NCBI GenBank assembly: GCA_944548615.1
Contig: OX155952.1
Coordinates: 40,993,231 to 41,057,230 of the forward strand
Source of the DNA: Micropterix aruncella
Taxonomy: Eukaryota; Arthropoda; Insecta; Lepidoptera; Micropterigidae
Length of the DNA stretch: 64,000 bases
Reading direction: 5' to 3'
In this document: positions 34,993 through 45,359 of the stretch, one piece after another
Position numbering within the stretch: the first letter of the stretch is position 1
Layout of the letters: each line of letters begins with the position of its first letter
Made by a program: the position numbers and the translations under genes
Notes under the pieces: model-generated
Seen by the model: the letters and a program-made list of their open reading frames with translations, nothing else
Told to the model about the DNA's origin: nothing
Databases searched by the model: none

Positions 34993-35170
34993 AAGGCAGA
35001 TCACCGGCCAGATGGAACGACATCATAAAAGAAGTTACAAAAGGGTTAATACAATCTGCGACCCGCCTTGCAGAAAACAGGTCGAGGTAGGGGAGTCTCG
35101 TAGGCAAACTGTTGTCTAGTGGCCACGATCCTCAGTAATGAAGGAGCGACGGAGAAGAGAAAGATTATAG
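34993..35170 (+). pseudogene. RTE-like LINE ORF2 tail
   Basis: One plus-strand frame reads GRSPARWNDIIKEVTKGLIQ then SATRLAENRSRWGSLVGKLL before two stops. 'GRPxxRWxDDI...A.DRxxW' is the conserved tail of RTE-type LINE proteins; comparable tails are at 45100-45290 and 51299-51748. The fragment is short, no 3' tail is evident and the 5' part is missing. Confidence 0.6.
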
Positions 35171-35369
35171 ATGGCCAAATAAATTGCTATTAGTTTGGCT
35201 GTTGGTTAGGTTAGTTTGTCTGCTATCAGTGCCACCGCATTTGGCAGGGTCGCTAAATCGTAATATGAAGTTGAGCAATCTGGTACCATATAAAATCAAT
35301 AGCCAGGATTATTCTAGGTGCCCCGGTATCATTGCATAGTTGGTATTAAAACGAACCCACCTCGGAGAT

Positions 35370-35690
35370 TACGGCGAGACAATACCGTCGTTTAAATGGA
35401 GCGACAGCGGTGGCGCGGGGTTGCCGCAGTGGTCCGAACGCGGTGAAAGGGCACGATCTGCGCCGCACACGACATATCCCGCCCGCCGGACTCTGCGCCT
35501 TCGCCGGCGCAGCAGCGCGCTCGTGGTTGGCCGCCTGCCCTCATGCATAACCCCGTTAGCGTACCATTACATATGTCAGTCGGTCGTGTCGTGAAACGTA
35601 ACTCTGCGTGAACACGCCGTCATTTTCGCCAGCTAAATTGTGCGCTCGCAGTAAAAGACGTAACTGCGCGCGTTATCATGGTAAACGGTT
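35370..35690 (+). promoter_or_regulatory. CpG-rich island, possible promoter and 5' exon
   Basis: The block is strongly GC- and CpG-rich (GCGCCTTCGCCGGCGCAGCA). It has an initiator-like TCAGT at 35576-35580 within TATGTCAGTCGGTCGTG. About 100 bases on, TATCATGGTAAACGG is a plausible 5' splice site (G|GTAAAC) at about 35679. It is single copy here. The TGTCAGTCGG word also occurs at 17612, in the other island. The open frame 35340-35594 has no recognisable motif. A non-coding first exon is a guess. Confidence 0.3.
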
Positions 35691-35735
35691 AGGGGGTTTG
35701 AAATCATACTCGTATATCTTGGATCGTTACAACTA

Positions 35736-36320
35736 TATATTTATTTATTTATTTATTTATAACGTACAAGAAAAAAAATACAAGGACATGCATGCTGGTG
35801 TACATGAGGAATAATTAAAAACAAACATTATTATAGGGAAAAACATATCTCTATGCATATAAATATTCTAGCATATCCGAATGAGGCGAAATCGCACAAC
35901 CAACTATACCTAGAAGATATGTCTCTGGCTGTGCTGTGTTATACCAACTGTATTTTTGTAACTCGCGAACTGACGAAGGTGATCAATTTTCTAATATTTC
36001 TAAATCTAACAAATGTGTTGTTTACACAAATTAAAATAAAATTTAAAGTAGAAAAAAAATATTTATTCAATTAAGGACTAAAATAAAGTAAACTTTACAT
36101 TATATTCAATAAATTAAAGTAGAAAATAAGTAATAACATATACAAATATATGAATAAACACTACATTATAATATATATGTATAAGAAAATGATATGTAAT
36201 ATTGCACAATTTTACAAATACATATTTTTTTAAATATTCACCCTAAAGTATAATAAGATCTTTAGTTTTTGAACGCCCAATATCTAGAAGCCAGTTTTTT
36301 ACTTTTTCTTTTAGTACTTT
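35736..36320 (-). mobile_element. 5'-truncated LINE 3' end, (TAAA)n tail (copy 1)
   Basis: On the minus strand it begins with the last codons of ORF2 (KVLKEKVKNWLLDIGRSKTK before the stop), runs through ~500 bases of 3' UTR, and ends ACGTTATAAATAAATAAATA. The whole block matches 57715-58287 on the plus strand, including CAACCAACTACACCTAGAAG-type bases in both. The 73-codon frame seen in both copies lies in the 3' UTR and reads against the element, so I do not regard it as a gene. Confidence 0.9.
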
Positions 36321-37961
36321 TTTACTTACCTATATAGCTATGATAATGGAAATATCTGATTGAGGTAGCTACACATTATTAAAGCAAAGTCTATCTTGTA
36401 TGCATGTGTGCCTGTGGGTGTGCTAATAACTCGGAATCCACTAGACTGACTTTAATAGGTTTATTTTGCAGCTTGCCTGTTCCCAGCGGCTAAACACTAC
36501 ATATACTCAATCCAAATCGGTTGAATCTTTTCTGACAGATCTTACAATTCAGCAATATGCCTTCGTATTTTTTAAATTATTAAATATAAAAAAAAATAGA
36601 TGAGAACAAGAATGTCAGCTCTCATAATATTATTGTTTAACATTTTGTATTTATTAGAAATATTTAAAAAAAAATAATAAACGGTGTTATAAATTCATTG
36701 TATGAAATTTATTTTACCATTAATGTTGTAGCAAAATTGCTTAAATGAAATATTATTTTAAATTATATATATTAGGTACAAAAGGCGGGCATATCACCTA
36801 GTCAATGTTACTGCCGTCCATTTGCATTAACAGTATCGTTAACTTCTAGTATAATATAAGCACAGCTCTGGTATGAATAATTATTTTAACTGATATTTAC
36901 TTGAATAAGGAGTATATTTAATAAAATATATACAAAAACATTCAAACAGCAAAAATGTACTCTAAGAAATATGTATATAAAGCGTAAATGAAAATCGCTA
37001 ATGCTTTATTTTGTTATATACTCTGTTGTTTTTATTGTGGTTACAAAGCTGTGCAATGTTAATGACTAATAAAATATTTTTTAATCTATTGGTAAAATCA
37101 TGCCTGTACTAAATGAAAAATAAGGAATATAAAATGTTATTCATATTGCAAAAAAAAAGGAAATTTTAAAACAAGTAATTTTATATTTCTTGGATAATGC
37201 AAGAATGTTAATTGAAGTAGTATAACTATTAATGATATAGATAAAGCATAACAAACAATGTACTTAAGACTTATTTAATCTTTAATATTTATCAATTCTG
37301 TATTGTCAATCAATACTAGTAAGAAAGATAATATTGATTTGCCAAGGCCGTGGATAAGTGAACAACTATTACCGACAACAACGATAATTCGATTCATATT
37401 TGCTTAGCAAGGTCTACACTGACACTCTATTATTATCCCACCGTCTTTGACACAACCTTGATCTGGTAGAGTTTGCATTTTGAGTAGGTTGTTTTATATA
37501 ATTTCTGGGTATATTAACTATTTTTCTATTACAGCAATAGCGCAATCATACATTTCAACCATGTTGATAATTTGCATTATATGATAACGACGTGTTGCCG
37601 TTTGGTTGCGTCCATAACACATGGCATTGCCCGCGTGTTAAAGAAAGCAGAACTTTACTGCGTGTAATCGCGAATAATCTAATTGCTGACAATGTCGAGG
37701 TATGCGCGGAGATTTGCCAACTTAAAATATGCAACTCTTGCATATCTTCCGTAACTTGAATGTCACTTGATTGTCGCACTATCAGATAAATGCCACATAT
37801 TACAAATGATACATAATTCAAAACGGAAAGATAATTACACTCAAGTGTGTTCAGCAAGGACTGATATTAAAATTGTGTAATCGCAAGGTTTCCTTATTAT
37901 ATTGCTCGTAAAATATTCGAAGGCTGTGATATCATAAGCTAATTATTTAAATATTGCGTTA
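36321..37961. other. AT-rich intergenic sequence
   Basis: No repeat partner. The minus-strand frame 37555-37857 (100 codons, MLNTLECNYLSVLNYVSFVI) has no recognisable family motif. It could include the flank or 5' end of the LINE that follows, but I cannot support a gene. Confidence 0.3.
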
Positions 37962-38963
37962 TTGAAGTTATTATTTAACGCTCATAAAAATGTAAATAAA
38001 TGTTCCGCGTGTTCAATCATGTATTATTTATTTGAACAACATTTGCAATTTGCCTTCGTTTTAGTAACAGTTTCCGGTTCTATTATACCATGTAACTTAT
38101 CATCTATACGGCAGAAAATGAATTGCACGCGATGTATACAAACTAAAAATCAAAGCTCAGACTCGGATGCCACTGAGCCAAGTCTAGCCATGCTGCTGGC
38201 CGAAATAAGAGATTTCAAAAATGAAATGCGAGAAAAAGTCGGATGTATCCAGTCATTACACACTGACATAAAAGAGCTAAAAAGTGATTTTTCTACTTTT
38301 AAAGCCTCTCTGGAGTATGTAAACGATAAAGTTTTCGAATTTGAGGAAAAACTGTCATCTTATGAAGACAAGATTAAAAAGATTGATTCTCTCGAGCAGC
38401 AAATGTCGGCCATGCAAACCCGACTGAATGCGCTAAAAAACCAATCCGATGAAAGAGATCAATGGTGTAGGCTATCGAATATACAGGTGACAGGCGTACC
38501 TGAAAATATAAATGAAAATCTGCAATTTGTAATTTTAAAAATCGCTGAACTGGCCAATGTTCAAGTTAAGCCTGAAGACATCGAGTTTGTCTCTCGTGTC
38601 AAACCACATCATCCACAACAAGGGCGACCCAAAATTATTGTCGCAAAGTTGTGTCGACGTTCTACTAAGGACCAGATCATCGCCGGAATACGCTCGCTCG
38701 CTGGAATTACTACTGCAGACTTGGGGTTTCCTGGGAGACCAACAAAGATATATATAAACGAACATCTTACAGCGGCAAACAAAGATCTCCTGAGGCAAAC
38801 AAAACTGAGGGCCAAACAGCAAGGTTTCGAGTACGTGTGGGTTCGTCAGTGCAGAATTTTCGTCAGGCGTGCGGTCAATGCTCCAGTGATCACAATCTCA
38901 TCGGAGGAAGATCTGAAAAAGCTTGTTGCGGTTGCTTCCCAGTCACCTCAGACCCATATGTGA
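37962..38963 (+). CDS. LINE ORF1 protein (coiled coil plus RNA-binding-like domain)
   Basis: This is the longest undamaged frame in the window (333 codons). ORF1 proteins of CR1/Jockey-like LINEs bind element RNA to form the retrotransposition particle. The part I recognise starts near residue 53 (MNCTRCIQTKNQSSDSDA), so the true start is probably 38118 and the first 52 codons may be flank. Residues ~75-165 are heptad-rich (KELKSDFSTFKASLEYVNDK, KIDSLEQQMSAMQTRLNALK), a coiled coil. Residues ~168-250 (RLSNIQVTGVPENINENLQF, EDIEFVSRVKPHHPQQGRP) match the RRM-like part, and ~265-330 (IYINEHLTAANKDLLRQTKL) the C-terminal domain. A full N-terminal PHD-type zinc finger, common in this clade, is not visible. 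ORF2 follows about 240 bases downstream. The frame is open, but the element is defective. Confidence 0.8.
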   Translation: MKLLFNAHKNVNKCSACSIMYYLFEQHLQFAFVLVTVSGSIIPCNLSSIRQKMNCTRCIQTKNQSSDSDATEPSLAMLLAEIRDFKNEMREKVGCIQSLHTDIKELKSDFSTFKASLEYVNDKVFEFEEKLSSYEDKIKKIDSLEQQMSAMQTRLNALKNQSDERDQWCRLSNIQVTGVPENINENLQFVILKIAELANVQVKPEDIEFVSRVKPHHPQQGRPKIIVAKLCRRSTKDQIIAGIRSLAGITTADLGFPGRPTKIYINEHLTAANKDLLRQTKLRAKQQGFEYVWVRQCRIFVRRAVNAPVITISSEEDLKKLVAVASQSPQTHM

Positions 38964-39164
38964 AAGAGATACCTACCATCTTCTTACTAGTAAAAAAAAT
39001 ATCTTTAATATATCAACCTAATTTAAGTTCATACGAGATATGTAAACATATTATTATTTGTACCACACATCATTGTTTATGCCGTATATATTCATGTAAA
39101 CTATTTGTTTATGCGTTTGAGAGACATTTCAGATTCTTTAATATAATATTAATTTTTAGTCTAG

Positions 39165-41009
39165 TCTGGTTCCATAACGACATTCGATAATATAACCATT
39201 TATTATCAAAATGTGCAGGGACTGCGCACAAAAACGGACGAATTTCGACACAATGTCCTGACGAATGAATACGATATCTTGGCCATCAGCGAAACATGGC
39301 TAACATACGGTTTCTTTGATGCGGAGTTGGTGGATGCAAGGTACGACCTCCACCGATTTGATCGAGACGCCTCTACTGGCGGCAACAGGCTATATGGAGG
39401 TGGGGTTTTCCTTGCTGTTCGCCGTTCTTTGTGCACAAGTAGTATATCCAAAATTGCCATCGATAAGGGACTTATCGGCAAGTATTTAAGCAAGCTAGAC
39501 AAGAATAAAGGATCTGGAAGTGATGGAATTCCTCCCACCTATATTATAAACTGTGCAAGCCAATTAGCTCATCCACTCGCCTTGTTATTCCGCCGTTCCC
39601 TGGATGAAGGTACATTTCCCTCTCGTTGGAAAGAAGCCTTTATTGTACCAATACATAAAAGTGGCTTAAATAATAACATATCGCATTATAGGCCCATCTC
39701 AATCCTTCCGGTGTTCAGTAAAGTTTTCAAAAAAATTATATACGATCAGATTTATCCCGCCATTTGCAATTCGCTTTCTCCGTATCAGCACGGCTTCATG
39801 AGTAAGCGATCTGTAGTCACGAACTTAAGTCAATTCACTAACGAAATCCTGGATAACATGAACAATCGGATACAAACTGATGTTATATATACAGATTTCT
39901 CAAAAGCATTTGACAGGGTAAATCATTCTATATTATTAATTAAACTTGAGAAACTCGGTATACACGGCGATCTGTTAAGATGGTTCACATCTTATATTCA
40001 TAATCGTCAACAGGCTGTCGTCGTAGGTGGATTTAAATCAGACTTTATTTCGATTCCTTCGGGTGTTCCACAGGGATCACACCTGGGACCGATTTTATTC
40101 AATTCAATATATATATTAACGATATCGGTTCCTGTTTTAAATCTTGCCAGTTTATCCTATACGCGGATGACCTTAAAGTTTATTCTGTTATCTCAAAAGT
40201 GGCTGACTGTTTACGCCTGCAGGATGACCTGAGCCGTCTTAGCGAATACTGTGTTTTGAACAAGCTCGATCTTAATGTCAAGAAGTGCCATCGAATCACG
40301 TTTACGAGAAACAGAAATAAAATATTATACAATTATAAAATTGGTTTAGATAACATTAAGGAGACTAACATTGTCCGAGATTTGGGGGTTTTACTCGATT
40401 CCAAAATGAAATTCGACCAGCACATTGAAAGTATTGTCACCAGAGCATACAAATCGCTAGGTTTTCTACTACGGGCGTGCAAGCCCTTTTCCGAGATATC
40501 CACCTTGTTAGTAATATACAAAGCCCATGTCCGTAGTATACTTGAATTTGCATCTTGAATTTGCCCCTCAATACAATGTGTATAAGCAACGAATCGAGCG
40601 TATTCAAAAAAAATTCTTAAGGCACTTGTGCTTTAGGGAAAATAGACCTGCTGAATCGTACAAGGATAGATTAGCTCTTTTTAAACTCGATAGTCTTGAA
40701 GATAGGCGTACAACTTGCGATATGATGTTTCTCTACAACGTAATAAATAACAATTTTGACAGTGCGTATCTGGTCGAAAAGATATCCATTCTGGCTCCTC
40801 CTCGCATTACTCGAAACCCGAATCTGTTTTATATAAAGAGATATAACTCTAATTACACGAAACATTCCTTAATAAACAGAGCTATGACAACGTATAACGA
40901 TAGGTTCGGGTACATTGATATTTTTTCATCAGTTATAAGTCACTTTATGGAAACCATTAAAAAATCCTATCAGTCCTTTGTCCCTCGTATTTCATATAAT
41001 GACTATTAA
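39165..41009 (+). pseudogene. LINE ORF2, internally deleted and frameshifted
   Basis: ORF2 would supply an AP-like endonuclease and reverse transcriptase. The first piece opens with ITIYYQNVQGLRTKTDEF and YDILAISETWL (endonuclease start) but breaks at about 39445, after GGGVFLAVRRSL. It then jumps straight into RT sequence (LSKLDKNKGSGSDGIPPTYI), so several hundred residues are missing. RT motifs follow: VPIHKSGLNNNISHYRPISI, YTDFSKAFDRVNHSILL, SGVPQGSHLGPILF. A frameshift near 40100-40120 moves the catalytic FILYADDLKVYS into another frame. A second, near 40550, lies at a small repeat (GAATTTGC twice). The C-terminus (YKQRIERIQKKFLRHLCF ... RFGYIDIFSSVISHFMETI) ends at 41009. No in-frame ATG is seen at the 5' end. 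The clade is CR1/Jockey-like. It cannot make an active enzyme. Confidence 0.9.
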
Positions 41010-41357
41010 TCGCTTGAACAGTTTACATGGATAGCTTTTTTGTATTTTTTTGTTTTTGCAATTTTTTGTTTTTTAAAATGTATCTTTGGTACAAAATAAT
41101 TAATATTGTATATAATCTCAATGTAAAATTTCATTTCCATTTGTTTTTCGTTCTTTTTCTATAATATTAAATTTGCTAAAAAATGTATATATATGTATAT
41201 AAATAAGATATAATAACGGAGATATGTACTGTACACATTATAGATAGATAGTGTTAACATATAATTAGTCATAGTTTTATTGTTATATTTTGTATTTGTT
41301 ATGTATAAACGCTGTTTGTTAACCAAATAAAATAAAATAAAATAAATTAAAAAAAAT
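41010..41357 (+). mobile_element. 3' UTR and A-rich tail of the 38-41 kb LINE
   Basis: A T-rich untranslated stretch ends with AACCAAATAAAATAAAATAA and a final A-run, an A-rich tail. I could not find a clear target duplication because the left border is uncertain. Confidence 0.75.
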
Positions 41358-41364
41358 TATCAGG

Positions 41365-41600
41365 TCTAAAAACAAGATAGGTCGACACAGCCCGGTGCGC
41401 AATTCGCCCAGCTCCGCACAAGGTGCTTCCCCGGATCCGCACTTAAGATCCCCACTGTTTTCGACTGCAGGTTGCAGCCGCAGGCAAATTCGCAGAGGCC
41501 CTTCCAGGTTAGTCCCTCTTCGAGGAAGCTACCGGATGGGGACTGAACCGTGAGTTGAGCCAAACCAAAAAGACACAAACAGGCTATCAGGGGCAAGCTT
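41365..41600. repeat. GC-richer repeat-like block (copy 2)
   Basis: GAGGAAGCTACCGGATGGGG and GAGTTGAGCC match part of 12678-12717. The rest is divergent. It sits between two LINE fragments. Confidence 0.45.
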
Positions 41601-41636
41601 CACGAAAGCATTATAAACCGTAACCTTATGCTAGTA

Positions 41637-42366
41637 CAGCTTTGCGCGAAGCTACGACTGGTATATTGCCAAAAAGCCTCGAAGGTACCCCTCAAATGAA
41701 TTGTTTGCAGAGCTGAAGATATTAGACATCAGGCAGGTATTTGCAAAGGCAGTCTTTCTTAACTACATAAAAAGTAAAGATATTCACGTTAAAGCTGAGC
41801 ATAAAATTTCAACGAGGAGCGCCACAACCTGTAAACACATTGTACAGAAAACCCGAACATCCTTCGCCCAAAGACACTTTGGCTTTATAGGGCCAAAAAT
41901 TTATAACCATCTAAAAGAATCGATAAAAACATGCCAAAACACTAAGTCAATCCAATTAAAATCTAAAATTACACAACATTTACTTCAACTTGGTAGAAAT
42001 GAGGTGGAAAAGGCTATAAGTCATATTTTAAAGTAAAGGTCTGCATATTATTGTTATACATTGCACTACTTTTTATATTTTAATACTATTTATTTATTTG
42101 TTTTACAAAGTTCATATTACGACATTTTATATTAATATTTATTTCCATGACCATGCTATATCAATATTTTAAATATAATTATAAGTTTAATTTGCATTCG
42201 CTTATCTATTTTCTATTTTATCATATTTTGTATTATTCATTTTAATATTATGAGCACATGAATAAATCTTTGCCATACATAGAGTTTTCCTTGGTACGGG
42301 CTATGGCCTAGTTAGGCAGATTCTGCAACTGATACAATTATAAATTTATGTTTTTGAATGAATAAC

Positions 42367-42395
<29 letters not shown>
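41637..42395 (+). pseudogene. LINE ORF2 C-terminus and 3' end with (ATT)n tail
   Basis: The frame encodes KPRRYPSNELFAELKILDIR, QVFAKAVFLNYIKSKDIHVK, TRTSFAQRHFGFIGPKIYNH and LKSKITQHLLQL before the stop at 42036. It is of the same clade as the tail at 57340-57770 (SNELFAE-KVLDI...FARRQCFFIAPKVYNSL), not of the neighbouring 38-41 kb LINE. About 330 bases of 3' UTR end in ATTATTATTATT (42366-42394). The RT core and everything upstream are missing, as usual for a 5'-truncated copy. A Helitron starts only nine bases after the tail. Confidence 0.85.
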
Positions 42396-42400
<5 letters not shown>

Positions 42401-42403
42401 CAA

Positions 42404-43238
42404 CGAGTGGTATTACCCGGCGTTGCCCGTGTTATATCTGTTCTCAAATACCAATGTATACCAATTTTCATGGCGATCGGTTGAGCAGTATAGAAGTTGG
42501 TGTGCTGCAGCGCCGTCTAGTTGAAAGTTGCAACAAAGCGGATATATATAAAAACCTTAACCATGAAAAAATACATATATATGCCAACTTTCATGGTGAT
42601 CGGTCAAACGGTTTCGGAGTCTATTAAACTCGGACAGACGGGCATACAGATATACCAACATCCATTTTTATATTATATTATTTTGGCCTGTTTCTAAAAT
42701 TTAAACTTTGAATGCCTATATCTCGCTTATTTATAGCGACCGACACAATTTTCTTCCAGATTTAGCATTAAAATGAAAAAAATTGGAGAGAGGTTCCTGA
42801 TACTGCAGTTATTCCACTTTTATAACTATGTGATAATACTTACATGTATATATTTTAATTATAGAGTTTTGAACAATGAAGCACAAATAATTAAAAAGCA
42901 GGAATAATTTCACTGTATTACCTTCACAATATTTTGAATTTAGAATAACGCTTGGCCGACTATGACGTTTGTAGGTTTAACATAGCAGCGCCATCTATGG
43001 ATTACTCAATAGATAACGCCATCTGTTAAAATCGTTTGGAACTAACAGATAATTGCGAATGTCAAATAATAGACATTGAAATAAAATAATATCGCGACTA
43101 TAAATTAAGACGTAAGCTATCCTATCTTTCAAGTTGGATCAAACTGCACATTGTGTGCAAATTTGATTCAAATCGGTTAAGTAGTTTAGGAGTCCATCGC
43201 GGACAAACAACGTGACACGTAATTTATATATATTAAGA
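42404..43238 (-). mobile_element. Non-autonomous Helitron (copy 2)
   Basis: On the minus strand it begins TCTTAATATATATAAATTAC then GTGTCACGTTGTTTG, preceded by A, and ends CGGGCAACGCCGGGTAATAC then CACTCG, followed by T. The start is the common lepidopteran Helitron 5' end. The 3' end has CTCG where CTAG is expected, so one terminal base is altered. A GGC...GCC stem lies just inside. CAAGTTGGATCAAACTGCAC-type bases and CCAACTTTCATGGTGATCGG (plus strand) are typical of the family. No Rep/helicase gene. Confidence 0.75.
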
Positions 43239-43842
43239 TTGCAACTGTTGGATTTTGGTTAATCGATGATTACCTTTCAGTAGAGGATGATGGCCGCAGG
43301 CTTTGACTTTATAATGAAAGCAATTAACCATAATTTTAGGAGCTATTTTAGCTAATTTTTTCTCGTTTATATTATGAATTTATTTAGTAAATTGGTCATT
43401 CGAGGAGATGTAGTCCGAGGTGAATAGGAAACAGAGTTGCAACAGAGCTTGCATTACGTTTTGCTGTGTATTGCCTTGTGTGTTGATGATAGAGATGTGC
43501 CGTTTAAGTAAACACAGTGTTGATTTGAGCCTTTGGCGTTTTTTTCTTCACGCTTCGCGTTTGACAAAAGTGTGTAGACACGCGCGGTTTAACTGACCGC
43601 GTGGGAATTTTGGGTGGCTATCGCAACAGTGCTATCAAGATTGCAGCTCGTGAAATCTCGCGAAAAATTTGACATAATCATTGTGATTAATGAATCCGTT
43701 TTTCTGGTGTGCCGCGTCACTTCTTTCTCTTTGTACAATGCTGTCGTTTTGATCGCAAACCCAAGCTTTCCATAAAATATTCGAAATTAATTCGTTTTCG
43801 TAAATAAAAATATATCATTAGTCTCTCAGTGGCTGTTAAGCC
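43239..43842. other. Spacer before the endonuclease-like frame
   Basis: The sequence has no recognised element. It becomes GC-richer at 43520-43660. It may contain upstream, decayed parts of the element carrying the next open frame. Confidence 0.3.
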
Positions 43843-44295
43843 AATAAGGGTTTGACAGTATCCTCCAAACCCCCAATACAGTTTGTGCGGGATGGCTCTA
43901 AAGGCAAAAAACATTTAACTACAAAACCTTTCTCAATAATTGAGAAAGCTACAGTTTGGATTCTGGAGGTTGATTCGGTCTCTAAGCAGTATAAATTCCC
44001 TGAAAGTCTCGGATACACAGCCCTCCGTCCAGATATAACTCTTTACTCTCTATCTCGGAAGGTTATTGTAGAATTAACTGTTTCGCGGGAATCAAATATC
44101 CCAAAAGACGACGAGTACAAATTAAATAAATACCATGATCTTGCAAATGCCGTAACCCGGAACGGCTTCACTGTTCACCTTCACGCGGTGGAAGTTGGCG
44201 CTCGTGGCATGCCAGCTAAATCTCTATTTCACCTCTTTAAAGATCTTGGCCTTTCCAGAAAAAATAATCAACTCTTTCTTAGAAAAATTATCTAA
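43843..44295 (+). CDS. Restriction-like endonuclease domain, TE-derived open frame
   Basis: An open frame of about 150 codons begins after a stop at 43837, with no clear ATG, and runs to 44295, so it looks like the C-terminal part of a larger protein. It carries YTALRPDITLYSLSRKVIVE followed by LTVSRES: an R-P-D-[IL] then, 12-13 residues on, V-x-x-E-L-T. That fits the core of a PD-(D/E)XK nuclease. DEYKLNKYHDLANAVTRNG (K-x-x-K-Y) and VEVGARGMPAKSLFHLF follow. The same sequence order (RPD...ELT/DVT...KxxKY...GARG) is known from restriction-like endonuclease domains at the end of R2/NeSL-type LINEs and from related TE proteins in other animals. Which element this belongs to is unresolved. The bases that follow the stop are repeated at 18762-18945. 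It is free of stops but incomplete at the 5' end. Confidence 0.55.
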   Translation, partial: NKGLTVSSKPPIQFVRDGSKGKKHLTTKPFSIIEKATVWILEVDSVSKQYKFPESLGYTALRPDITLYSLSRKVIVELTVSRESNIPKDDEYKLNKYHDLANAVTRNGFTVHLHAVEVGARGMPAKSLFHLFKDLGLSRKNNQLFLRKII

Positions 44296-44555
44296 AACTG
44301 CGATTTGCGCATCTCAAATTCTATGGCTTCGAAGGGGGAGTGAATGGGTGGTAAGGTGAACGCTCGCATGTGGCAAGACAGCTGTCCTAAACCTACCACA
44401 GTCGGTTCGTAAGTCCGGAATCCACTGCTCACCCCCCAGAAGTGTAAAAATAGTATTATGATGGACCCGACTCCGGTCGGTGAATTCCATGGCAGCTCCG
44501 TTTGTATTGGAGCTCTCCTTATTGAGAGAAGATGCCAACAGCAATATGAAATTCA
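44296..44555 (+). mobile_element. 3' non-coding segment of the endonuclease-bearing element
   Basis: GGCTTCGAAGGGGGAGTGAA, GGCAAGACAGCTGTCCTAAA, GTCCGGAATCCACTGCTCAC and GAATTCCATGGCAGCTCCGT lie in the same order as in the reversed copy at 18762-18945. This proves the block is mobile. Similarity ends shortly after CCGTTTGTATT (about 44506). The open frame on the opposite strand is a by-product. Confidence 0.8.
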
Positions 44556-45099
44556 AGCGAAAGAGCAGGGGATCGATACAAAAAGAGTAAAAGTGGTTAT
44601 TACTTTAAAATTAATAATTATATATATTTATTGATAAATCCCAATAATTCGGCTATAGCCGTTTTTAATCTAGTGATTTTCCCAGAATCGGACAATCCAT
44701 TGAAAATTAATATTATTTTTTATTTCTCAAAATTTTACTCATTAAGTAACTGAACAACAAGAAGTGGTTGAATAATGTCTTACATCAGCAAATTAAAAGA
44801 TTAGGATTTTGTGGATTGGTTTGGATGTGTGCTGAATTCTGTGTTGTAAGAATTTATTTTTTAACTCTTTTATTATTATTTTTATTCTTTCTATTTATCA
44901 AAAAATACTGTACATTTTTTCTAACTCAGATTTAAAAAGGATTGTTCTTTTTTTAATGAATTTTTTTATTAATGTTATTAATTTTAATGAGTCTCTTTGT
45001 TGCAATTTTTGACAAGGTAATTATTTTATTACTATGATTATTTTTAACTGCTTATATTTTCAATAACTATTTAAACTGTTTTTTTTGTGCAACTCATTA
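44556..45099. other. AT-rich spacer
   Basis: Nothing recognised. Confidence 0.3.
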
Positions 45100-45290
45100 T
45101 GATAAGAAAAATTGCAAAGAAGAGGAGACCTGGCCGTAAACGGAAATCGTGGTAGCTGAGCATTCGAGTAAGGACCGGGATTACGAGTGTCGCAGAATTG
45201 TTTTGCCTGGCGATGGACAAAAAGAAGTATGCGGAGCTTACTGCCAACCTTCACTAGTTGGAGAGGCACCCTAAGAAGATAAAGTGAATT
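45100..45290 (+). pseudogene. RTE-like LINE ORF2 tail
   Basis: The plus-strand bases encode IRKIAKKRRPGRKRKSW, a stop, then LSIRVRTGITSVAELFCLAM, DKKKYAELTANLH. 'RRPGRRRxSWLxNIRxWTGI...LxRxAxDRxxxxxxxANVQ' is a familiar C-terminal pattern of RTE-like LINE proteins in insects. An internal stop and 5' truncation make it dead. The antisense frame at 45060-45269 is not a gene. Confidence 0.65.
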
Positions 45291-45359
45291 GCTTTAATTT
45301 AAATTAAATTTATGAAAAATAAAACAAAGGCTCAAGATCTTATGGTTTGACCATTTGTT

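Noticed and set aside
35853..36074. 73-codon frame shared with 57953-58174 as a conserved gene pair
   Set aside because: Both lie antisense in a LINE 3' UTR, between the ORF2 stop and the (TAAA)n tail. Similarity follows from the shared element.
41366..41596. 76-codon minus frame with a signal-peptide-like start (MPLIACLCLFGLAQLTVQSP)
   Set aside because: It lies in a GC-richer repeat block shared in part with 12.7 kb, and the frame is not kept there.
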